Notes: generated from the sequence alone by a model not told the origin. 64,000 nucleotides of DNA from Fodinibius sp052060035 (GCF_052060035.1 NZ_JBPOEA010000002.1:186001-250000); one strand, 5' to 3'; shown: positions 37,634-47,262, numbered from the stretch's first letter. Numbers and translations: made by a program.

Positions 37634-37997
37634 GGGGGTGTAATGGATTCGACGGAGTGAGTAAAATCGCAGGCTGCATGCCGAGTTTGAGCGATGACCT
37701 CGTAAATCATCATCATGCAATTAAATGTAGTTGACAACAACTATTCTTATAGCTTAGCTGCGTAACGCAGCTTAGCCGTTCCTTCAGCTTCTTGCCTGTC
37801 AGTGCTGAATGGAGCGCCGACTATGACAGGATAGCGTAGGTTTCGTTGACTGTCGAACTTGCGTAAAACTTTAGCAGTCTAGTCTGAAGTTGCCTGTTGC
37901 CGGGCGATGCTTCAGGCGAACTCTAAACGGCAACTAAGCATGTAGATGCTTGAACGATATACCATTTCGGACCGGGGTTCGATTCCCCGCACCTCCA
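37634..37997 (+). ncRNA. ssrA: Transfer-messenger RNA (tmRNA)
   Basis: 364 bases before processing. The tRNA-like ends pair: GGGGGTG (37634-37640) with CACCTCC (37990-37996), followed by discriminator A. The 5' part has the usual TAATGGATTCGACGG and the 3' part the T-arm GGTTCGATTCCCCGC. CCA is not encoded (ACAA follows). The tag frame runs from GAC at 37733 to TAA at 37763-37765 and reads DNNYSYSLAA, ending in the LAA degron recognised by ClpXP. It rescues stalled ribosomes. A terminator follows at once. Confidence 0.95.
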
Positions 37998-38008
37998 CAA
38001 TAAAAATT

Positions 38009-38042
38009 AAGCCAAACCCTTTTTTGTGGTTTGGCTTTTTTT
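38009..38042 (+). terminator. Terminator of ssrA
   Basis: Stem GCCAAACC (38011-38018) / GGTTTGGC (38028-38035), extended by AA/TT, then a run of seven T. It lies 12 bases after the mature tmRNA end, nine bases before the convergent FG-GAP gene's stop. Confidence 0.9.
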
Positions 38043-38050
38043 ATTTTTGC

Positions 38051-39238
38051 TTAGTTTTCTCGGAGTTGGTTTCTCCAAAGCTCAATAGCTCCACCGGTAG
38101 GAGAGTCATTGTTCCAATTGGCGCCCACAATATCCAGATCTCCATCATCGTCGATATCTGCAACCCTGATATTATGAGATCCGGTTGTGGCAATTACCTG
38201 GGACTTCCAGCTCGTTGCTCCTCCTTGATTCAAATAGATCATTACGCGTTGTTTTTCGGACTGGTGCATTTCGGCAATTACAATATCCAGATTTCCATCT
38301 AAATCCATATCCGCCACTTTAAATGTATGAACATAGGATATGTTGGAGTCAACCAAATGCTCGGTCCAGTCAGCAGGATTTGTGGGATCGCCGATCAGCT
38401 CATACCATTTTAAAGATCCTTTGCTTTCGGCCGGAGCGAGGATGATGTCCATTCGTCCGTCATTATTTAAATCGGCCGGAGTTACCCCTACATCTATGCC
38501 TTCCCACGAACTGGCAAAGGTATACTTCTGCCAATTATCTTGCGAGAAATTTTGAGGAGCCTGCAGCCAGTATCCATCCAATACGATATCCGTTCGATTA
38601 TCTTTGTCGAGATCTACCAGGGCCAGTCCGCTGCGTGCTCCGGCATCCAATGGAATTTTAAGCCAGGAATCCGGGGATTGCTGCAATAAAACCGAAACGT
38701 CTCCCAATCGCACAACTACGTCTAATTTGCCATCCTTATTTAAATCGGCGACCTCCAGATCATGAGCACCGGCATCAGCAATTTTATGTCCGGTCCACAA
38801 CTCACTTCCAGGCGAAGTGCCGGGGCGGGGATTTTCATACCACCATACCGTTGAGCCGGTACTGGTTCCCCTGGGGATGATAGCATCATAATCACCGTCA
38901 TTGTCGATGTCACCCACCTGCATGTCGGTGGTAAATGATCCGCCGGCAATTTTATACTTGGTCCACGCTGGATATTCATACCAAAAAAGACCGGTCGTAT
39001 CGCCGGAAGCGCTGGCGGCCAGAATATCTGGATAATTATCTCCATTGATATCACCAACTGTTTTGCAGTACGGATTGGGTGGGTTGTTGGAGTCAACGGT
39101 GACATGTTCAAAGGAAAGAACTTCATTAACACCGTTGGTATCCTCGTCGTCGATGCCTTGCGACCGGCAGGATACAATTAGAAATAGCAATATTAAACAG
39201 GGGAACAAATACCGTTCCGGGCGTCTCAGAGCTCTCAT
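38051..39238 (-). CDS. FG-GAP/VCBS repeat lipoprotein
   Basis: 395 residues. Signal RYLFPCLILLFLIVSC with lipobox. The body is a series of about six or seven beta-propeller repeats with Ca-binding loops of the DxDxDG type: DINGDNYPDIL, DIDNDGDYDAI, DLNKDGKLDVV, DLDKDNRTDIV, DLNNDGRMDII, DMDLDGNLDIV, DIDDDGDLDIV. Such integrin-like propellers are extracellular binding modules. No catalytic domain or T9SS C-terminal domain is seen. Ligand unknown. Confidence 0.88.
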   Translation of the reverse strand: MRALRRPERYLFPCLILLFLIVSCRSQGIDDEDTNGVNEVLSFEHVTVDSNNPPNPYCKTVGDINGDNYPDILAASASGDTTGLFWYEYPAWTKYKIAGGSFTTDMQVGDIDNDGDYDAIIPRGTSTGSTVWWYENPRPGTSPGSELWTGHKIADAGAHDLEVADLNKDGKLDVVVRLGDVSVLLQQSPDSWLKIPLDAGARSGLALVDLDKDNRTDIVLDGYWLQAPQNFSQDNWQKYTFASSWEGIDVGVTPADLNNDGRMDIILAPAESKGSLKWYELIGDPTNPADWTEHLVDSNISYVHTFKVADMDLDGNLDIVIAEMHQSEKQRVMIYLNQGGATSWKSQVIATTGSHNIRVADIDDDGDLDIVGANWNNDSPTGGAIELWRNQLREN

Positions 39239-39362
39239 AGAATGTCAGGTTAAGTTAATTATATACCTTAAAGTTTATAGCTGTAAAACACTAAAAAGGT
39301 TTCAGCTAAAAAGAGAATATTTAAAAAACTTTCTGAGACGATCTTGTTTCGGCTGTACTGTT

Positions 39363-40361
39363 TTATTTGTGTGCATTAAGTATTTGTTCCAGCTTGCTGT
39401 CGGATACTGAAAGCATACCGTTTTTTGTGATGCGTTTAGTCAAGGTAACCCAGTTTGTGTCTTCACGAAATACCTGCCGAAATAATGGTAGTGATTGCTC
39501 GATGCGATCCGCATTGGCCATCGACACGGCCGTCCAGTAGGTCATTTCCATATTGTTGGGAAACATATCGCGGGCTTCTCCATACTCAGTCAGTGCCTTG
39601 TCGACATCACCTTGTTCTATTGCAATATCGCCGGCATTCATATGATCATAAGCTTGTTTTACTTTTAACAATCGAGCAATTTCATTGACTGCCTGCGAAT
39701 CATCTTCAACACGGAGATCAATTTTACGATCCTGCCAAACTTTACCGGTCGATTCACCGCGCACGACCAGTAATGCTGCCGACTGCTGACCCCGAATATC
39801 GCCACCTGCCTTTTGTGCAGCTTCCAGTGCTGCTACCATACGCTCGGCCAGCGTTCCATCTGCATTTGAATAAGCTTTTGACATCGCCGGCCACACGTCG
39901 CCATTGAGCATCATATTAGATTGTACGGAATACTGATTTCCGGTAATATGTCCCGCTGCAGCGATACATTTGTCCCCGGTATAGGCCGCTACCCGTCCTT
40001 TGGAGTCGATAATGGCTACTTGTCGATATGCGCGTCCTTCATCACTTGCAATAAGAGAATCCAAGGTTTCTTGTGCGGTGTAACCCTGTTTGAGCAGATC
40101 GAGTCCGCGCGGTCCAAAACTAACATTGGTTAGCGATTGTGTTGCTATGGCCCCAACCCCTGCTTCGGCCCATGTCACCGAACTCCCTACCGAAAACCAG
40201 TGCGACTGCACGGCTACTCCAAGGTCACCGGTCACGCTGTCCCGGGCCACAATCGAAAAAGTGTGAGACAGGGGTTCATCCTGATTATATACGTGTTGAG
40301 AAAAACTCTGGGATGTACAGAACGTTACAAATACCAAAGTGGTAAGCAAAAAGCGTTTCAT
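39363..40361 (-). CDS. DUF1028 domain-containing secreted protein with TPR-like tail
   Basis: 332 residues with a signal peptide (RFLLTTLVFVTFCTSQSFS). Residues about 30-225 are DUF1028: HTFSIVARDSVTGDLGVAVQ, GVGAIATQSLTNVSFGPRGL, GDKCIAAAGHITGNQYSVQSNMM. This family has an Ntn-hydrolase-like look, with a conserved Ser/Thr/Cys region after processing, but no proven reaction. The C-terminal 100 residues are helical and TPR-like (IEQGDVDKALTEYGEARDMFPNNMEM). It is alone on the minus strand. Confidence 0.85.
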   Translation of the reverse strand: MKRFLLTTLVFVTFCTSQSFSQHVYNQDEPLSHTFSIVARDSVTGDLGVAVQSHWFSVGSSVTWAEAGVGAIATQSLTNVSFGPRGLDLLKQGYTAQETLDSLIASDEGRAYRQVAIIDSKGRVAAYTGDKCIAAAGHITGNQYSVQSNMMLNGDVWPAMSKAYSNADGTLAERMVAALEAAQKAGGDIRGQQSAALLVVRGESTGKVWQDRKIDLRVEDDSQAVNEIARLLKVKQAYDHMNAGDIAIEQGDVDKALTEYGEARDMFPNNMEMTYWTAVSMANADRIEQSLPLFRQVFREDTNWVTLTKRITKNGMLSVSDSKLEQILNAHK

Positions 40362-40457
40362 AATTATACTGTTAAGTTAGTAGTCATAAATAAGTTAACA
40401 TCAGGTTTGGAAACTGCAAATACAGAACGAAGAAAAAAATGTGTACTCTAAGTTCGT

Positions 40458-40859
40458 TTATTGATTGGCTGGAAGCGAGAGGTGGGTTTGTGCCATTACC
40501 CATTTGCTATCTTTCTTTTGCATAACGCCGGTAAAACGGGCCCCGGTAAACGTAGTAACGGTATCGCGGGATTTAATTTTAGCATCGAGTTTGTGAAAAT
40601 ACCAAGCAATGGTTCCGGATTCCGCCACATTTACCGTTAAATCATAGATATCAGCTTTGTAATATTCCAGTCCTTCAAACTAACCCTTTGTAGCATCCCT
40701 GAGCACTTGCCAGCCTTTCCAAATTTCACCTTGGTCAGTACCAATGTGCACTGTTGAGTTTGTTTCAGGGATAAGCTTTTCCATGGCCTCCAGATCTTGG
40801 ATATCCATGGTCTCAAAATAATGTTCTATTGCTCTTTTAACTTCTTGCTCAGCATTCAT
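40458..40859 (-). pseudogene. NTF2/SnoaL-like (DUF4440-type) protein interrupted by an in-frame amber codon
   Basis: The minus-strand frame from ATG at 40859 to TAA at 40458-40460 is 133 codons in one register, with a single TAG at 40680-40682 (codon 60). Before it: MNAEQEVKRAIEHYFETMDI and GEIWKGWQVLRDATKG; after it, in the same frame: FEGLEYYKADIYDLTV, AWYFHKLDAKI and GARFTGVMQKKDSKWVMAQ. Together they make a full SnoaL-like domain of normal length. A CAG to TAG change (Gln to stop) is the simplest origin. It is either a recent pseudogene, a sequencing error or a read-through case; the first is most likely. I see nothing pointing to amber suppression. Confidence 0.8.
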
Positions 40860-41008
40860 AAATAAATATTGGATTATGCATTCAAATGAAGTGGTCAATC
40901 ATTATAATATTAAGAATACGTAATTTATTTATTAAGGTTGTCGGGATTCATTTTTTACTTTTCGAATTCCTTTGTACCCTGTAAGAAATCATCAAAAAAA
41001 CTTTATAA

Positions 41009-42043
41009 ATGAATTATCGTATGCTGGAGCTTATTGCTCCACCTGAGACGGCAAAAGAAGCACGCACTTTTGTTGAAGAGGAAGAGGTTTTAGGCGTATG
41101 GTCTGATAATTTGGAGGATGGATGCTCAATACTTCGGATATTGGTAGATGCCAATCGCACGGAAGCCCTGACTGATGCGTTGACTGAAAAGTTTTCGCAT
41201 ATCGAAGGGTTTCGAATTATGCTCTTAGAGGTACAGGCCACGCTGCCGCAACCAAAAGAAGAAGCGGAGGAGGAAGATGAAGAAGATTCCCAAGAGGAGA
41301 AGGATGAACAGGAAAAGAAATTTACCGCTCGGATAAGTCGTGAGGAGCTTTATGCGGATGTTGCAAGTGGGAGTGAACTCAATACCGTTTTTATTGGATT
41401 AGTATTTTTATCAACGCTTGTTGCAGGGGTGGGGCTTGTTCGTGATGATGTGGCTGTAATCATTGGCTCGATGGTTATTGCTCCACTCTTGGGCCCCAAC
41501 GTATCAATGGCGTTATCTGTGACTCTCGGTGATCTGGATTTGGGGTGGAAGTCACTCAAAACGAATATCGCAGGATTACTGGCATCGTTTGCACTGGCTT
41601 TTGTGATGGGATTGGTGATGCACGTTGACCTGGAATCGCAGCAGCTCATCAATAAGACCAATGTAAATTGGGGGGATATTACCATTGCACTGGCTGCGGG
41701 AAGTGCGGGTGTTCTTGCTTTTACTCGTGGGGTCCCTGCTGCAATTGTCGGAGTAATGGTGGCGGTAGCTTTGCTTCCCCCGTTGGTAAATGTGGGCTTA
41801 TTACTTGGTGCAGGATATATGAATTTGGCTATAGGTTCGATAATTCTTACGACCACAAACCTCATTTGTATTAACCTGGCCGGGATACTGACGTTTTTAG
41901 TACAGGGCATACAGCCCCGCAGCTGGTGGGAGGTAGAAAAAGCAAAAAAGGCTACCCGTATTGCGATTGGAATTTGGATAGCCCTGTTAGCAATTCTTGC
42001 AATAATTATTTGGTATTGGAATTTGTTTGTTAATCCCCTTTAA
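41009..42043 (+). CDS. DUF389 (TIGR00341-type) membrane protein
   Basis: 344 residues. The N-terminal 100 residues are soluble and carry a very acidic stretch (about 88-102). The rest is a membrane domain of about six segments with the family hallmark ELNTVFIGLVFLSTLVAGVG, VIIGSMVIAPLLGPNVSMAL and VGVMVAVALLPPLVNVGLLL. The function of DUF389 is not established. No neighbour suggests a role. Confidence 0.9.
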   Translation: MNYRMLELIAPPETAKEARTFVEEEEVLGVWSDNLEDGCSILRILVDANRTEALTDALTEKFSHIEGFRIMLLEVQATLPQPKEEAEEEDEEDSQEEKDEQEKKFTARISREELYADVASGSELNTVFIGLVFLSTLVAGVGLVRDDVAVIIGSMVIAPLLGPNVSMALSVTLGDLDLGWKSLKTNIAGLLASFALAFVMGLVMHVDLESQQLINKTNVNWGDITIALAAGSAGVLAFTRGVPAAIVGVMVAVALLPPLVNVGLLLGAGYMNLAIGSIILTTTNLICINLAGILTFLVQGIQPRSWWEVEKAKKATRIAIGIWIALLAILAIIIWYWNLFVNPL

Positions 42044-42150
42044 CTGATCAGGAATAAAATCGCCAATCAAGAGGTAATCCATTTTAGTTTAGGCGTTTAA
42101 GCTGGGCTTTTGAATGGTGAACAAAAGAAAAAGTGGAAATTGATTGTTGA

Positions 42151-43095
42151 TTATTTCTGGTTTTCGTCTTCCGGGACAATTGAGATCTTATCCAGCGACA
42201 ACCCACTGATGATGGCATCGTAATTTGTTACGTCTTTGGGGATGATGACATCATTTTTATCACTGGCTAACTTGGAAAGTTGACTGATATACTGCTCGGC
42301 CAGACGCATCTGCATAGCTTCTTTTCCTTTATTCTGGGACAACGCATCCGCAATCTCTTCTATCGAAATAGCTGTAGCTTCGGCAATAGATTCAATTTCT
42401 TGAGCTACACCTTCGGCTTCGTTAATCTGTCGCTGCATTTCCCCTTCCGACTTGTTTATGATCTCTTCCTTTTCTCCTTCGGCGTCGTTAATGGTCGATT
42501 GCATGATTCCTTCCGATTTTGCAATGGTTGCGCGTCGTTCACGCTCCGCCGTCATCTGACGTTCCATTGCATTTTGGATGGTTTTAGGGGTGTAAATATT
42601 TTTGATCTCATATCGCAGTACCCTTATCCCCCAGGCTTTTTCCATTTCGCTAAGTACATTCACTACTTCTTTGTTGATGATGGCCCGATCTTCAAAGGTA
42701 TCGTCGAGATCCATAGTACCAATTATTGATCGTGTAGTGGTCTGGGCCAACTGCACGGCAGCAAAACGATAGTCTGTAATCCCATAGCTGGCGTTAACCG
42801 GATCTATAACGGCCAAGTAAATAACACCGTCAACCTCAACTTTTACATTATCTTTGGTAAAGCATTCCTGGGGTTCTACTTCAATGGTTTCTTCCCGCAG
42901 ATCCTGCTTGTACTTGACCTTGTCAAAGAAGGGCACAAGGGCATGGAAGCCAGGTCCGAGTGTTTTGTGATAGTTACCGAGTCGCTCAACAATATAAGCT
43001 CGTTGAGTTGGAACCAGTTGAATCGACTGGATGAATTTGAAAAGGATATATATGCTTAAAAGTCCGAGTACTCCTTGACTGATGAGTTCTATCAT
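42151..43095 (-). CDS. SPFH/Band 7 stomatin-like membrane protein, second copy
   Basis: 314 residues. One N-terminal membrane segment (GVLGLLSIYILFKFIQSI), then the SPFH domain: VPTQRAYIVERLGNYHKTL, GPGFHALVPFFDKVKYKQDL and AVQLAQTTTRSIIGTMDLDD, and a long helical region (EREREATIAKSEG-like) rich in Ala/Glu. Such QmcA/slipin proteins form cage-like membrane oligomers that organise proteases and lipids. It overlaps the preceding paralogue by four bases (ATGA) and is the last gene of the NfeD-SPFH-SPFH unit. Confidence 0.93.
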   Translation of the reverse strand: MIELISQGVLGLLSIYILFKFIQSIQLVPTQRAYIVERLGNYHKTLGPGFHALVPFFDKVKYKQDLREETIEVEPQECFTKDNVKVEVDGVIYLAVIDPVNASYGITDYRFAAVQLAQTTTRSIIGTMDLDDTFEDRAIINKEVVNVLSEMEKAWGIRVLRYEIKNIYTPKTIQNAMERQMTAERERRATIAKSEGIMQSTINDAEGEKEEIINKSEGEMQRQINEAEGVAQEIESIAEATAISIEEIADALSQNKGKEAMQMRLAEQYISQLSKLASDKNDVIIPKDVTNYDAIISGLSLDKISIVPEDENQK

Positions 43096-44036
43096 TGTTG
43101 TCCCCCTGGTGCGGTTTTAGATGAAGTAGCTTGTGTGCCGTCACTTACTTTGCCGACGCCTTCAAAGAAGGTTTTTAGGTTTGCGGTTTCTGTTGGCAAG
43201 ACGGATACATTGGAATGCTCAATTACATTACCTAATTGGTCAATAAACTGTTCGATAAGTTTTGTTTTTACAGCCAGATCTCCACCCGGTTTGGCAATGG
43301 CTTTGGATACGCGCTTTATGCCTTTTGAGGTGGCTTTGGCAATGAGCTCAATTTCCTTGGCTTTTCCTTTGGCTTCGTTGATCCGTTTTTGGCGTTGAGC
43401 TTCCGAAAGAAGAATGGCTTCCTGCCGTTCTCCCTGCGACTCATTAATTTTATAGTCGCGGGTACCGGTCGATCGTGTTATTTCTGCCCGCTTGTCACGT
43501 TCTGCTTCCATCTGTTTTTCAAGAGTGTTGATGAGATTATCAGAAGGGCGAATATTTCTTATTTCATACCGTAGTACTTTTATACCCCAGGGATCAGAGG
43601 CCTTATCAATCTCACGCACGATGTTTTCATTCATCTGCTCGCGCTCTGAAAAAGTATCGTCCAGCGTAATTTTACCGATTTCGCTACGCATGGTGGTTTG
43701 GGCCAGATTAATGGCGGCCAGTTTATAATTGCCTATTCCGTAGCTGGCTTTATAGGCATCCATGACTTTTACATATACCAAACCGTCAACTTCCACTTCA
43801 ATATTATCTTTAGTAATACAGGTCTGGCTGGGAACATCAATAACCTGTTCACGCATTTCTTGGCTGTAAGCAGGGCGATCCACAAAGGGAATTAAAAAAT
43901 GAAGGCCCGGTTTTAAGGTTTTTATGTATTTTCCGAGTCGCTCTTGGATGACTTCTTCTCGCATCTCTACGATGATAAAAACTTTTGTAAAGATGAAGAC
44001 GCCCAAGGCTATGATAATGAGTATGGTCGTCCACAT
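43092..44036 (-). CDS. SPFH/Band 7 stomatin-like membrane protein, first copy
   Basis: 314 residues, the same length as its downstream paralogue. The N-terminal anchor is TTILIIIALGVFIFTKVFII. SPFH blocks: VEMREEVIQERLGKYIKTLK, HFLIPFVDRPAYSQEMREQV and NLAQTTMRSEIGKITLDD. The C-terminal coiled-coil carries ERQEAILLSEAQRQKRINEA. The two copies differ clearly in sequence, so the duplication is old and they may form a hetero-oligomer, as HflK and HflC do. NfeD is encoded 34 bp upstream. Confidence 0.93.
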   Translation of the reverse strand: MWTTILIIIALGVFIFTKVFIIVEMREEVIQERLGKYIKTLKPGLHFLIPFVDRPAYSQEMREQVIDVPSQTCITKDNIEVEVDGLVYVKVMDAYKASYGIGNYKLAAINLAQTTMRSEIGKITLDDTFSEREQMNENIVREIDKASDPWGIKVLRYEIRNIRPSDNLINTLEKQMEAERDKRAEITRSTGTRDYKINESQGERQEAILLSEAQRQKRINEAKGKAKEIELIAKATSKGIKRVSKAIAKPGGDLAVKTKLIEQFIDQLGNVIEHSNVSVLPTETANLKTFFEGVGKVSDGTQATSSKTAPGGQQ

Positions 44037-44070
44037 GATGGTAAGAGTTATGTTGGTAGGTTATAATGAA

Positions 44071-44535
44071 CTATTCTTCAAATTCGTCGAGGGGTTCAAC
44101 AATCCAGGTAACATTATCCCGGTAGCGAATTTTTGCTTTGGTACCTGCCGGTATTTCGCCTTCAAGTGTACGGGCTTGCCATGAGATCCCCTGAAAACGA
44201 ATACGTCCGGAATTGTCATTGGGATTTACCGGTTCTACGACATCCACCACTTGGTCCATCGCTTCCACATCTTCATTGGCCAACTTGTAGCTGCTTTCTC
44301 CACCCCAATATTTCATCAGCAGGGGACGCATAGCCAGGATGAGCGCGACCGATGTAAAAAGCCAAGTTATGACTGAGGTGGCGGGATCTTCTAATATTCC
44401 AAACCAACGCAATGCGCCAACAAAAATTCCACTTACGCCCAGAAAAAAAGATACACCGCCGGGAATTAAAGTTTCGATGATCATCAGTATGATGCCCCCG
44501 ATAAAGAAAATGGTGGTGAGTGTTTCGGCGTCCAT
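44071..44535 (-). CDS. NfeD family membrane protein
   Basis: 154 residues from the ATG at 44535 (a TTG two codons earlier also opens the frame). Membrane segments cover about 5-75 (TIFFIGGIILMIIETLIPGG and VITWLFTSVALILAMRPLLM). The C-terminal soluble OB-fold-like domain contains SGRIRFQGISWQART and GTKAKIRYRDNVTWIVEPL, typical of NfeD. NfeD proteins are the standard partners of SPFH proteins, which agrees with the two SPFH genes directly downstream. Confidence 0.92.
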   Translation of the reverse strand: MDAETLTTIFFIGGIILMIIETLIPGGVSFFLGVSGIFVGALRWFGILEDPATSVITWLFTSVALILAMRPLLMKYWGGESSYKLANEDVEAMDQVVDVVEPVNPNDNSGRIRFQGISWQARTLEGEIPAGTKAKIRYRDNVTWIVEPLDEFEE

Positions 44536-44613
44536 CCCCAAAAAGTTCTCTGTTAATATTTATTTCAGTATAGCCAAAATTTAGTTTCAGACAAATAGGA
44601 AAGTCTAAACCGG

Positions 44614-47259
44614 CTAAAAATTGAGGCTAATATTAAACGATGGCTGAATACCGATATCATATACATCCACCGGAACGCTGCGGAATTGGTTTTGTGGAGA
44701 ACTTTGATCTATTACAAAAGTGAGATCGCGGTACCAGGGGTTGTTCCTGTTTAGAAGATTATAAACGCTTAGCGAAATGGTGAGATTGGTACCGCCCAAT
44801 GATTGACTATATTCGGCAGAAATATCGGTGCGATAATAATTTCCAAGCCGCTGATCGTTTTGTGGCCCAAAGGTAGCCAATTTGTTGGGCGTTCCGCTGG
44901 CATACATCCAAGAGAGATATAATGATAAATTTGTCGTAGGATTTATTTCTGCAGATGCTGCATATCGGTAGGTCCGATCCCAGTCTGCATAAAAGGGAAC
45001 ACCGTTATTAATCTCCGGATTGGATAAGGTGATCTCAGAAATGGTCAACGTCTGGTTAATTGTAAAGTACCGGAATTGATTTCGCAGTAGAAACTCCAAC
45101 CCTTTTCCGATCCCATTATTTTGTGTATACCAGGGACTGCTATTAAAGGTATTACTTAATGAGAAGGTGTTGATCTCGTGTAGGCGAATGTTATTAAATT
45201 CTTTGTGATATGCCTCTGCCTGAAAATAGAGTCGATCGGATGGAGAGTATTTAATCCCGGATGAAAAGTAGTCTACCGATGTTGGGGGTTGATTGGTATT
45301 GGCTAAAATCCAAATATCGGAGGTAACGGTATTACTGAGTGAAATTTTGTTTAAGAATTGATGGTTTTTGCTGTATCCGCCGGACAAAGAGAAGTCAGAA
45401 TCAGGGAAAAGAGTGATTTTTACCCGAGGAGACCATTTTAGAAAATGGCCGTTGCTGAAGTAATGCAATCGCATCCCTCCGTTAATATCTACCCTCTCAA
45501 ATCCGCTGTAATCAAGTTGAAGGTAGGTGTCAACCTGATGGGATGACTGGGTAGAAAAATAGCCGGGCCGTTCAAAAGAATCTTCAAAATATTCTCCCAG
45601 GTAATAATGATACGAAACGCCTCCGGTTGCAAACCAACGCTCGTTCGAGAGTTGCAGCTGCTGTTCAGTTTTTATTTCGTTGAGGATACTTTGATTTTCA
45701 AATGGAAAAACAAAGGCTTGCAGGGCTCTTTGGGCTTGGGTAATGTCGATATAAGTGAAATCATCTTTTGAAAATGAGGTTTCATAAATGCTGGCACCAA
45801 CGGTGGTATTTGAATAGAGTTGATTGCCAAGCCAACGCTGATATTTGACACTTGCCGTTGCATTTTGCCAATCGTTGGTTGTCGTTACAGGACGTTCTTC
45901 CAGGTTTTCGGGGTTATTCGTTGAAAAAGACCGATAAAGTCGATTGGCTTGTTGCCGTGTATCATCTCCACCCCAATAGCCGCTAATAATAAACCGATTT
46001 CCACTTTGTGTTTCGAAGTAGGTTTTAGCGTGTAGGTCAAAGAATGAAGCATCCGTTTGATCGGGCCTAGCCAGTCGGGATTCAAAATCGATAAGATCCT
46101 CATCCAATACAGTGCCATTGCGATCAACATTGAGCCCCCATTCAACAAGATCGGTGTTGTTGAACCAGTTAATCGTATTCATATACGAGGTGCGACCTGA
46201 AATAAGCCAGCTGCTTTCCCCTTGTTGTATGGGTCCCTCAAGCGAAATACGAGCCGAAGTATTACTGAGACCTGCTGATCCTGAGAACCGATCCAATGAT
46301 CCTGTTTTAGTTAATAGGGAGAGCGTTCCACCGGGAGGAGCCTGGAACTGGGCAGGGGCTATATCATAAAAAAAACCACTTCGTTTTAAGATATCAGCAT
46401 TAAAGCTATCAACAAGACCAAAAAGATGGCTTTGATTATAAATGGTGATGTTATCAACCAATACCTGAAATCCATCAGTGGTACTGCCGCGGATGTTCAG
46501 GCCGTCACTCAAGGCCGGTGCCAGGGAAACAGAGGGAAGGTTTTGCAAAGCTCTCAGGGTATTGGTTTCCCCCATCGGGCTAAAGGACCCCATATCAACA
46601 AGTCCGGTAACTTGGCGGTTGATATCATTATAGGAATTGGTGCCTGTGATAATGAGTTCATTTCCGTCAATACGTTGGGGTTGTAGGCGGAATGTAAGTT
46701 CACTGACGTCATTATTTGGGGCTAAATTTACGCGGATAGTCTTGGCATTATAGCCTACATAAGAACCGGTAATTTCAATGGTTTGTTGGTTAAATGATCT
46801 ACGAAAAGAAAAGGCCCCGCTTTCATTAGCACTGGTTCCTTTTGTTTTGCTCTGGTGTTGCCAGCGAATAGTTGCAAAAGGGAGTCGTTCGCCGGTTTCT
46901 GCATCAACCACCTGCCCGCGTATGGTAATGGTATGACTATTTGCAGCGGCTGTTTTTTCTTGATAGATGATAGCTTGCGATCGTGTGCTGTCAACATCAA
47001 GTGATAGTTGATGATCAGCCAAGGCCGTACGAAATGCTGAGAATAGGTTTGCTTCTGATGCGTTAAAGCTGAGCTCGATATCGGAAACAAGAGCATCACG
47101 ATAGAGAAATCGGAAAGCCGTTTGCTGTTCTATATTACTGATAATCTGAAGCAGGGGTTTATCGTCATACTGATATTGGGCCCGGGCCAGCTGGGTGATC
47201 CCGATGATTAATAACCCCGAAATAACAAAACTCTTGAATAAAAGCTTATGTGCGGTCAT
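44614..47259 (-). CDS. TonB-dependent receptor with an STN signalling domain
   Basis: 881 residues. After the signal peptide (ends ...ITQLARAQ) comes an STN domain (about 30-95: YDDKPLLQIISNIEQQTAFR ... AIIYQEK), the module that contacts a FecR-type anti-sigma in the periplasm. Next are a CarboxypepD_reg domain (VVDAETGERLPFATIRW), a plug (LPSVSLAPALSDGLNIRGST) and a barrel ending GIQPSFNISLNF. By family knowledge it senses and imports a ligand and signals inward. FecR lies three bases upstream, so the receptor is the last gene of the sigma locus. The ligand may be an iron complex or an organic nutrient. Confidence 0.93.
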   Translation of the reverse strand: MTAHKLLFKSFVISGLLIIGITQLARAQYQYDDKPLLQIISNIEQQTAFRFLYRDALVSDIELSFNASEANLFSAFRTALADHQLSLDVDSTRSQAIIYQEKTAAANSHTITIRGQVVDAETGERLPFATIRWQHQSKTKGTSANESGAFSFRRSFNQQTIEITGSYVGYNAKTIRVNLAPNNDVSELTFRLQPQRIDGNELIITGTNSYNDINRQVTGLVDMGSFSPMGETNTLRALQNLPSVSLAPALSDGLNIRGSTTDGFQVLVDNITIYNQSHLFGLVDSFNADILKRSGFFYDIAPAQFQAPPGGTLSLLTKTGSLDRFSGSAGLSNTSARISLEGPIQQGESSWLISGRTSYMNTINWFNNTDLVEWGLNVDRNGTVLDEDLIDFESRLARPDQTDASFFDLHAKTYFETQSGNRFIISGYWGGDDTRQQANRLYRSFSTNNPENLEERPVTTTNDWQNATASVKYQRWLGNQLYSNTTVGASIYETSFSKDDFTYIDITQAQRALQAFVFPFENQSILNEIKTEQQLQLSNERWFATGGVSYHYYLGEYFEDSFERPGYFSTQSSHQVDTYLQLDYSGFERVDINGGMRLHYFSNGHFLKWSPRVKITLFPDSDFSLSGGYSKNHQFLNKISLSNTVTSDIWILANTNQPPTSVDYFSSGIKYSPSDRLYFQAEAYHKEFNNIRLHEINTFSLSNTFNSSPWYTQNNGIGKGLEFLLRNQFRYFTINQTLTISEITLSNPEINNGVPFYADWDRTYRYAASAEINPTTNLSLYLSWMYASGTPNKLATFGPQNDQRLGNYYRTDISAEYSQSLGGTNLTISLSVYNLLNRNNPWYRDLTFVIDQSSPQNQFRSVPVDVYDIGIQPSFNISLNF

Positions 47260-47262
47260 GCG

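Noticed and set aside
37634..37997. Ordinary tRNA gene from the GGTTCGATTCC arm
   Set aside because: The acceptor partner is 350 bases upstream and a tag frame lies between, which is tmRNA, not tRNA.
40680..40898. Short stand-alone 72-residue protein
   Set aside because: It is the N-terminal half of the NTF2-like gene cut by the amber codon; it opens at a TTG, and the natural start is the ATG at 40859.
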